Under the pieces are notes generated by a model. The model saw only the letters and a list, made by a program, of their open reading frames with translations. It was not told the origin of the DNA and did no database searches. Below are positions 56,032 to 64,000 of a stretch of DNA of 64,000 nt, one piece after another (the stretch's first letter is position 1; each line of letters starts with the position of its first letter). A program made the position numbers and the translations under genes. Location: positions 248,001 to 312,000 of the forward strand of contig JAKTNV010000115.1 of assembly GCA_022747635.1 (NCBI GenBank), in the 5' to 3' direction. The DNA comes from Hetaerina americana (lineage: Eukaryota > Arthropoda > Insecta > Odonata > Calopterygidae).

Positions 56032-57362
56032 CTACCTTGATCAAAAATTTCCCGGAATTTATTCAGAAAATTAAAAATACAAGTTTATTCATCTAAATCT
56101 ATATTGTCCCCTTCAAAGTAATCCCCATCGACTGCAACACACTTATGCCAGCGCTTGATCCAATCCTCGAAACATTTTTTATATTCGGTTTTCGGTATGT
56201 CCATCAGTGCTTCCTGCGATTTTTCCATTACTTCCTCTCGGCTGCTAAAACGCGTTCCCCGTAATGGTTTTTTAACTCGATTGAACAGAAAGAAGTCACA
56301 GGGAGCCAAATCAGGTGAATTCGGTGGCTGTTGGATGGTATTTGTTGCATTTTTCGTCAAAAAATTACGAATAATGATAGCACTGTGCGACGGTGCGTTA
56401 TCATGGTGCAAAATCCACGAGTTTTCTGCCCACATTTCTGGTCTCTTTCGGCGAATTGCTTCACGCAAACGTCTCATAACGCCCAAATAATACTCTTTGT
56501 TTACTGTCTGGCCTTCTGGCAAAAATTCATGATGCACTACACCGTTGTAATCCATGAAAACCGTCAGCATTGCCTTCTTTTTTGACTGAAAACGACGTGG
56601 TTTTTTTGGTCTCGGCTCATTTGGTGAACGCCATTCACTTGCCTGATGTCTGGATTGCGTGTCGTACTCATAAACCCACGTCTCGTCTCCAGTAATGATC
56701 CTTTTGATGAATGTGGGATCGGATTCAGCCTCGCAAATCATGTCTTTTGCGACGTCAACACGGTCTCTTTTTTGCATGAAATTGAGGTCTTTCGGCACCA
56801 ACTTTGCTGCTACACGACGGAAACCCAAATCATTAACCACAATGTCTTGGGCGGATCCATAGGCAATGTTCAAGTCCTCCGCTATTTCTCTGATGGTTAA
56901 TTTGCGGTTATTGACCAACATTTCTTTTACTTTATCAATTTTTTCACCGACTTTCGATGTCGATGGTCTGCCACTGCGTTCATCATCTTCGATTGACTCA
57001 CGACCACTTCTGAACCGCTCGTGCCACTGGTAAACGACCGTTTTTTTTAGAGAATCGTTGCCGAAACACTTTTCCAACATTTCCAACGTCCGTGCGCCAC
57101 TAAATCAGTTTTTTACGCAAAATTTAATACAAAATCGTTGTTGCAAATTTAAATCCATGTCTGCAATTGTAAAAAATCGCCAACACACACAGAGATAGAT
57201 GTACTCTTGGCTACGTAACTTTTGCAAATGTCAAGTTATGACACTAAGATTTAAAGGGAATATCAACAACAGATGTACCAATTTAACAAAAAAAACAGAA
57301 CTCAAATCGGAACGATGGGAGCGCCACACGGTGGTTATTCCGGGAACTTTTTGATCAAGGTA

Positions 57363-57363
<1 letters not shown>
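56032..57363 (-). mobile_element. mariner element, 1332 bp, near-complete
   Basis: Terminal inverted repeats of 27 bp (56032-56058 and 57337-57363) begin CTACCTTGATCAAAAA and differ at one or two bases. TA is present at both edges (56030-56031, 57364-57365), inside a TA microsatellite. Length and layout are those of a complete mariner. The transposase lies on the minus strand. Confidence 0.95.
56085..57159 (-). pseudogene. mariner transposase, catalytic core intact, 5' end broken
   Basis: An uninterrupted frame runs from 57086 to 56085 (in-frame ATG at 57080). It contains the HTH region (VVYQWHERFRSGRE, GRPST), the linker LVPKDLNFMQ, and the D,D34D triad: TGDETW, WILHHDNAPSHSA, and NSPDLAPCDFFLF with exactly 34 residues between the second and third Asp. 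HHEFLPEGQTVNKEYY and CFEDWIKRWHKC are further landmarks. The natural start appears to be the ATG at 57157-57159 (MDLNLQQRFCIKF), but an extra T in a T5 run shifts the frame, and a TGA follows three codons later (KN-stop-FSGA). So the first helix of the DNA-binding domain is cut off and the copy is probably inactive. Confidence 0.9.

Positions 57364-57400
<37 letters not shown>
57364..57400. repeat. (AT)n, right half of the mariner target
   Basis: Continuation of the TA run beyond the insertion. Confidence 0.9.
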
Positions 57401-57403
<3 letters not shown>

Positions 57404-58135
57404 CACATACACATGTACACAACACGTACGTGGACAAAGTACTCCTAATATTAGTTATGACGTGTTATTTTTATCGCGATATGTTTGCACTTGTTAATGT
57501 TATTGTTTTGAAGATTTTGCACCGTGACTTCATTAGTCAACGTATCGTCTTCGTTTATGTTTCAATGACGCGTGATTAAAAGTAATGCAAAACTCATTCA
57601 GACATACTTCATTCATAGGTACTAGGTAAATATACAGTTTTTGAGCCTTATGAGGATCATACAAATTTTTAAAAAGTGATCTGAAATTTATTTCGGTCTT
57701 GCTTTGTGGGATCAATGCTTGAAATTATGCGATTTCTGCTGTTTTCCCCACAAATGAGTTATTGCCAATGAAACGAAGGCTGTTTTGTTAGCACTGATAA
57801 AAATATTTTATAATTGTGTAAATAATATAAGTTTTTGTGAGATGACATGTGTAATTATTCTGATTATAGTCCCCGACTGCCATAAGAGCGTATATAAAAT
57901 GTTGGATCTATGATATCAATTTTCATGAAAACTATTATGATATGATAGAGTGCTCTTAGGAATGCAAATGGAGGAAATAGTAACAAAAGGACATGTACGT
58001 GACATCTTTCTGCAATCTCCTTGTTTTTCAAATATTTTAAAATAACTCCCTGCAACTTAATCTGATGGGTTTTCGCACTCAAACAGTTGCAAAGAGGACA
58101 CTCATATATAACAAGATGGAAAAGTGTGTGGAAAG
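57401..58135. other. no identifiable feature
   Basis: AT-rich; nothing recognised. Confidence 0.4.
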
Positions 58136-58142
58136 AAAAAAA
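58136..58142 (-). terminator. pol III terminator (T7)
   Basis: Seven T residues on the minus strand, 3 bases past the tRNA. Confidence 0.85.
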
Positions 58143-58145
58143 TGT

Positions 58146-58218
58146 CGCCCAACGTGGGGCTCGAACCCACGACCCCGAGATTAAGAGTCTCGTGCTCTAC
58201 CGACTGAGCTAGCCGGGC
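58146..58218 (-). tRNA. tRNA-Lys(CTT), second copy
   Basis: Identical in all 73 positions to the copy at 54100-54172 and pointing toward it. Anticodon CTT, standard D, anticodon and T arms, discriminator G, no intron or encoded CCA. The flanks are not obviously similar to those of the first copy, so the identity reflects selection or gene conversion more than a recent block duplication. Confidence 0.97.
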
Positions 58219-61200
58219 AATTGTTAATGTGTAAGGTATCCAATTTAGTCTTTTCCGTGGTATTTTCAGAACGGGAGAGGGTTAGTTCTTCGCTCGCGAG
58301 AAAGCATGATATCTGACGCGGGGGAATGGATGTATATTTAAGTGCCAGCTGCTGGTTTTTAGATGTTAATACGAGAAAAATGCGATAGTTTTCTCACTGG
58401 AAATTTATTATTTGTTCAAACGTTTTAGAATACGTACTTGCTCAAGAGAAAAAGTTATGCTTTAAGCCAGTTTGTATGCGAATTTAGCTTTTCTAACCCT
58501 TCGTGGTGTGGTGTCAAAATGACTAAAGAGTTCGGCTACTAGGAAAGTCGCAGATTCAGACCCAGTCTGGTCAGTCCTAGCTGAGTCCTTGAAGATCTTG
58601 TATTTACGTTTTGTTTAATTTAAGTTATTTAGAATTAATTGATGTAGTTCAACTGCAGTTATAACACAATGGATGGCCATGACACAACTTGACAACTACT
58701 GCTAAGACTTACGGGAGGTTTCTCTTGAAAGTTCGAGCAGTTTTTCTGCGCAAATACTAATATGGATTTTTTAAAAGTCAAATAGCTGTCTTCTATTAGG
58801 TATAATTTCAATTTGCCTTCGCATAGGTTGTATAAACTGTTATCATTGTGCGCATTCGGTGGTTAATAATTTGATACGCCTTCCTGACATACGATATGGA
58901 CGATATTATCCTAACTGCTATCACGTGTGATTTTTTCCCCTCAATTGCTTGTTCGCTGCTTAAAATGTTCGTAAAGCAGTTGAAAGATATCTACGCACTT
59001 TCACTAATGCTGAGATTATTTAAGTTATATTCGGACGTTTCGAAAATATTTACCGGTCCGCTGAGTGTTTAAACATTAAAATATCAAACAATTGACACAA
59101 AACGTAGTTTCAGTTCATAAGTCATAAAAATCTTGGTTTTCCTTTTTCAATGTGATCGTTATGAGGAGGTCCTAATTACTTCCCGTGCATTCTTTCGTCA
59201 CATCAGATTTCACATCTGGGATTCCCGTTAAGTCTTGAATCATTTTTGCATTACATGTAAACGTTATCTTTACGGTCGAACGCTTTCTTTCACACCTTAT
59301 TCAGAGGATGGGTAAAAAAGAAACAAAGTCGTTTTGTTCCAACACAGACTCTCCTATCGTCATACCGCTCGGTTTATTTATACTTACTCCTTGGACCTCG
59401 CCGCTGTATAGGATTCATTGCGTACCCCCTGCCCGCTCCTGCCTGCACCATTCCTCAGCTCAACTTCCCAACCATCCCAAAACACACGTCCCTCCATTCT
59501 TCACCCATATACTTCCTTCTCAGTTTCTTCTCTTCCGGCCGGGTAAACACGAGGCTCATCTCCAGGAATCTAACATCACCTCATCCCCACCAGCTTATCC
59601 TACTGTATATACATACATGTGCTGCGGAGTAAGCGTTTGTTGTGGGAGCCGTAAAAGCTATATCCAGGAGTATTCACTTGTTTCACGTACTATTTTGTTT
59701 TATTTTTTTCTCAGACGAATCAGATTTTAACCTCTCGAAGGGGTTTATCCGTTATAATAACTACTTTTTCTTTCTGACAGTTAAGATCCGGAAATTAAAC
59801 GTTGAAGATTAATATTTTATGGGACGATCCAAAATTTGCATAATTTGGTGGATTTCATTTGCGTAATGGAAGACTGTTTTTTTTACTCCCTGGGAAAGTT
59901 CCACATTAAAATATCATTTATTTCAGATTTTGTAAATTAATTATCAATGCAAATGAAAAGAGCGATAAAGCTTCCATCATCTGAGTGTGGGTTCAGTTGT
60001 TCTTAAAACCAGTGTAGAATGTGATGCATGGCAAAATCTGAAATATTTTTCTGTGCCATAGTTTTTTCACGCATTTGTCTGAAATCGATTTTTTAACTAT
60101 TTGAGAACAATTACCATTTTTAATACTTTTTATGTACTGGATTACTCTTGGTGAAACGAGAAAACGTTGGTGGAGTTGTGGACAAGGGCATTTTGATTTT
60201 TAAATCTGGAAAATATAAGGAATATTTGGACGTCAATGCACTTTCACATGGTCTTTTTTATTAAGACTGATGTGAATGATTTTATAAAATAATTTATCGT
60301 AGTTTCTGAGTTTTAATCTCATTCTTAATTGAATTTTTGCCATTTTCGGCAAAAATTAAAATTCCAACGTTGCCATATCATTTCCATTGCCTCTATAAAG
60401 GTTTTTTCCTGTAATTTACTCTCTTTTTATATGCTTCCAAGTTTGAAATAGGTAATCGGTAGGGAATAGTCCCTGCGCGGCGATGCTATGTTGTATTCCC
60501 TTTACGTGTGCATCAGATCACATCTTGATTGTTTTAGCATAGGAATAAATAGCCGTTAAAAAAATAATTCCCGTGAAAGTAGTAATTTGATGAGGGTTAG
60601 GTCTGCTGATGGGTAGGGTTCTCATCTGATAGCCAATTACGGTATAGGGTAGTAATTTGAGGCAAGTCATCTTCTTCAAGATTTCTTCGCAATCAATGGT
60701 TGGTTAGTTAAGTGCCCTTAGGAGTCACATTTATCTTATCTATTATGGCAGTAGAGCTCCTATTTCTTCATTGCCTTTGACTTTTGTTTTTTTCATACCC
60801 GATTAATGATGTCATTTAATGCCAGTTGTGAATCCGCTGCAAATGCCTACAGCTACAATTTTTGTCGACGAAAATCAGAATGTTCATCTGATCTAAAATG
60901 CCAAGCTATTTAATGTCTGTTATTCTTAATTGAACAAAGTCAATCAACATTCTATATTAAACTGTGTTTTGTAATTCTAGCATTTTTGCCAAAGAATAAA
61001 ATTATGTCTAAAAGTACACCCATTTTTCAAAGCAACATCTACGCAACTGCATCAAATTCTAAATTATGCCATCCAAGAAACCACGTGGACTTTAACTATA
61101 CATCTACAACATACGCGATTTACTACGCGATAGAGGTCTGGACAAATTCCTTTTTTATGCAGTCTTTTTAAAAATAATAATGGCAAATAAATATTAAACT

Positions 61201-62635
61201 GAGCCATCTTATGGATTGAAGCCGAGACTTATTCTCTGCGTGAATATGTAATATCGTTTCATGTATGATCGCGAGTGAAACATAGCTGAGAGTCATTTGA
61301 GGGAAGTATTTTATCTTTGCGCGAATGTATTATTGTGTCATAAGTTCCAGATATCTTCCATGGCACTGTGGTGAGTAGATGGAGGCTATTTAAAAAAAAA
61401 CTTATCAGAATGAAAACTTTTCGCCGTTTCATTCCGATGAAAGAGAACTGCAAATGATTTGAGTGAGAAAATGTAACTGACCTGAATATTATTTTATATA
61501 TTCGAGAGATTTTCTGTGATGGGTGGCGAGTTAAGAGTCATCATCATCACGTCAGCGACATCTTGTTTAGATTTTGGTTCATGATGCAAGGCTACGGCGG
61601 GATTATGTCCGCGTCTCGAGAGTGGCTGTCGACATTCGGGAGCTCAGTCGAAGAGTGCTTACTCCATTAATAAAATTTATTTTTTAAGTAGATAGTAATT
61701 GATGAGCCCTAAAACTTTAGAATTTTGCTTTTCGTGTCATATTGTTGAAATGATAATTTGATAATTAATTAATACGATTGCTACTTGTACGCATTAACGT
61801 GTTTCTTCCTGAATTTGAAGTAAATGGCCAATTTTAGCGATGAGTGTTGAATGTAAAGAGGCATAGAAGGTATGATCTGTGGAATCAACGATGTTTAATT
61901 TGAAAAATTGAATTGGGGCGATACGGAATATTTGGATAATAGTCATACAGAATACTGTTCACAAAAATCCTTATCTCCTACTCAGCGAGCGCTGACGAAC
62001 GGAACAGGAAGGGAGATTGAGTTGGAACTGGAAAGCCGTTGGAGTTAATGAAACAGAATTTTTTGATTCGTTTTAAGTCTTAAGCCTGGCACCAAATTTT
62101 TTTTCCACCACCTCTTGAGTCATTTTATGAACTTTTAGGCCTTTTTCGATGTTTCTTTTTGTATGTGCGATCAACTCACGTTTATTTCAAAGAACTGGAA
62201 CAATATTAAGGAGATCTAAGGGTTATCTTGTAACTTCTGAATTCAATGACGTAATCCGGTTCACTTTATTCACATTCCTTTCACCAAAAACACTGATTAT
62301 TTTGCTGAGTGAATTATTCAGTCTTTGCATTCATATGTTTTAAATATGACGAGGCCAAGACGCCACCGCTGATCGAAAAACTCAACGACTAAAAATAACT
62401 TTCCATACCAAAACATTGGCTGGTGTTCAAAATCTGGCGGAATATTTGGCTCCTATTTCTGGTTGGTCCTTTGTAAGTGAACACGGGGTTAAGCGCGAGA
62501 TATTTCATAAATAATTCAGCACTTACGGGTTGTCTGCAGTTGCACAAACGAGGACATAAGTTATGGCATAACCAGCCAACCGAACGCTCGGAAGAATCGT
62601 CATTTTCAACAGCATTTCAGTCCTAAAATTGGTTT
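58219..62635. other. no supported gene
   Basis: AT-rich. A 140-codon frame at 59308-59730 is C/T-rich and shows no domain. Weak tRNA-like phrases near 58560 and 60610 are not sufficient to call. Nothing else recognised. Confidence 0.4.
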
Positions 62636-62639
62636 ATTG

Positions 62640-63130
62640 CAGCCCTCCATTCTTCTCAATTCAGCATTAATTCTCCCACCTCCTGATAGATTTCATGTTT
62701 TACCTCCTTAGCCTGTGTTTTGTCCTACTTTCTTGTCTCTCGATCTCCCTTGTAGGATCTACTCTCCAATGTACCCTTCTATTTTTTCTCACTAATCTAT
62801 TGTGCCTCAAGGTGTGTCCAATCATTCCAGTTCTTCTTTGGCGTAGAGTTCTCCATATTACCCTTTCCTATTTTGTTCCTCTGAATAATTCCTCGATTCT
62901 CACTTTTGCTACCTGTATAATCTTCCAATTTTACTGCAGCTTAGTTTTTTGAAGGATTTTATTCTTCGCTGATCCACTTTTCCCATGCTTCATGTCTCTC
63001 CTCCGTAGAGTTCCATTCTCCATATGAACGTTTGGACAAACTGCTTCCTTGATTATAACCTCAGGTCCTGTGAACGTAGTAGTTGCCTCTTCTTCATGAA
63101 CGCCTTCTTAGCTTGAGCTCTTCTTCACTT
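62640..63130 (-). pseudogene. LINE C-terminal fragment, second family
   Basis: The minus strand reads, with stops and shifts, RRRDMKHGKSG, KIIQVAKVRIEELFRGTK, TGMIGHTLRHNRLVRKN and THW/VHWRVDPTREIER. The GHxLRHNxLV block followed by a basic region is the C-terminal signature of many LINEs of the same broad group, but differs from the KTVIEGRM-type tails elsewhere in the window. It is 5'-truncated and dead. Confidence 0.6.
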
Positions 63131-64000
63131 AATGTCGGTCGAACTTCTAACATGCAAATTTATACAGCTGCCCAAGCAGGTGAAGGATTGCAGAAGAAAC
63201 ACCAATTGCATAATTCGAGTTCCATTGGTATCTACGGCCATTTAGTTCACTTTTAAGACACTTTATTTATTTTATATAAGAAGACTGTATTTCTATAGTT
63301 AAAATTGTTACAAAAATTCTGCAGCCCATAGCAGGCCTTTCGAGAATAAAAAACACTAAGATCATTAAAAAATTGTTGCTTGAGTTGGTTGACAGAAGTG
63401 ATTGCCTAATTATCTCGCCCGTATCCGCACTGATAGATAAGCATACTCGTACATGAGTCTCCGCGACAGCTAATATCAGGAGCTATTTTGACCGAAAATA
63501 ATGAATTTAACGTATGATGCGCCCGTAGATGAAGTGAAGGAATAATAATGCAACATACTCTTGGGTATCTCAGAGAATATCCTTCATTATTTCTTTTTTT
63601 ATTATATGAAAACGTTTCAAGTAAAAAGTACTCCTGTGAATCTCACGTTACCTATTATTTTCTCAATGCGACATGAATCAGTATCTTTTTCCTCTCTTGA
63701 GTCTCTCATATTTTTATATTAATTTGTCTATTTTCCTAATGATTTTTTTCAAAATATGTCTATGAATTTACTGAAAATGATCTAAATAAGTCATTTGACA
63801 TCAATAAATTTCGTCAAGGTAAGATATTGAAGCTAAAAATTAGGATAGTTATGATATCTAATCTTTATTTTTTGTTTATCCGTTTGCTATATTCCATGAA
63901 ATCGTTTTGATCTGTTATGTCCTTCACATTCCTTACTCGTCCGGTAACAGCTTATTGCCTCTCTTGTTGCCCAAGGTTAATTTTTTCCGTTTTCCTACTG
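63131..64000. other. no identifiable feature
   Basis: AT-rich; nothing recognised. Confidence 0.4.

Noticed and set aside
56085..57086. Possible host SETMAR-like gene
   Set aside because: Databases often label such proteins SETMAR-like, but inverted repeats and a TA duplication bound it exactly, so it is a mariner transposase.
59308..59730. 140-codon plus-strand frame
   Set aside because: C/T-rich, no domain, signal peptide or conserved motif; probably chance.

Overview
The window looks like gene-poor nuclear DNA from an arthropod, most likely an insect. The evidence is AT-rich sequence full of (AT)n, (CA)n and mixed microsatellites, several mariner (IS630/Tc1/mariner, D,D34D) transposon families, many decayed non-LTR retrotransposon (LINE) copies, tRNA-derived SINEs, and two eukaryotic tRNA-Lys(CTT) genes with no encoded CCA and with T-run pol III terminators. 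No host protein-coding gene could be supported. Nearly every open frame is a transposon remnant, a microsatellite translation or a chance frame. The species cannot be named from the sequence alone.

Layout. 1-5.2 kb: pyrimidine-rich start, a LINE tail, two (AT)n blocks around a short repeat module. 5.4-7.2 kb: the fullest LINE copy (leader, endonuclease start, reverse-transcriptase pieces, C-terminus), broken throughout. 7.7-9.0 kb: an inverted repeat with a hammerhead-ribozyme-like core on each arm, a 25-bp perfect hairpin and a 159-bp mini-mariner. 13.5 and 27.2 kb: two 753-bp mariner deletion derivatives in opposite orientation, each keeping the same open frame for a DNA-binding-only protein. 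20-26.3 kb: four LINE pieces, two of them tail to tail. 26.7 kb: a second hammerhead-bearing inverted repeat. 35.8-42.7 kb: SINEs of two families, a LINE tail, a mariner relic and a CR1/Jockey-like fragment. 46.9 kb: a third hammerhead-bearing inverted repeat. 48.1 and 51.8 kb: two decayed mariners. 53.9-58.2 kb: a 32-bp hairpin, two identical convergent tRNA-Lys genes, a cluster of Penelope-like repeat modules and a 1332-bp mariner inserted in a TA microsatellite. 62.6 kb: a LINE tail of a second family.

How the pieces relate. The LINE tails, SINEs and deleted mariners are non-autonomous or dead and would depend on proteins supplied elsewhere in the genome. The most interesting signal is a set of 32-33 nt motifs (CUGAUGA, short stem II, GAAA, then ACC-NN-GGU-H) at 7.8, 26.7 and 47.0 kb. 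This is the layout of a type I hammerhead ribozyme with a very small stem III. Hammerheads of that kind are known from Penelope-like retroelements, but here they lie inside inverted repeats, so in two of the three cases each strand carries a ribozyme-like copy. The second notable signal is the pair of near-identical 753-bp mariner derivatives that have lost the catalytic domain but keep the helix-turn-helix frame intact.

Long intervals between these features are AT-rich and show nothing I can identify; they are listed as such.
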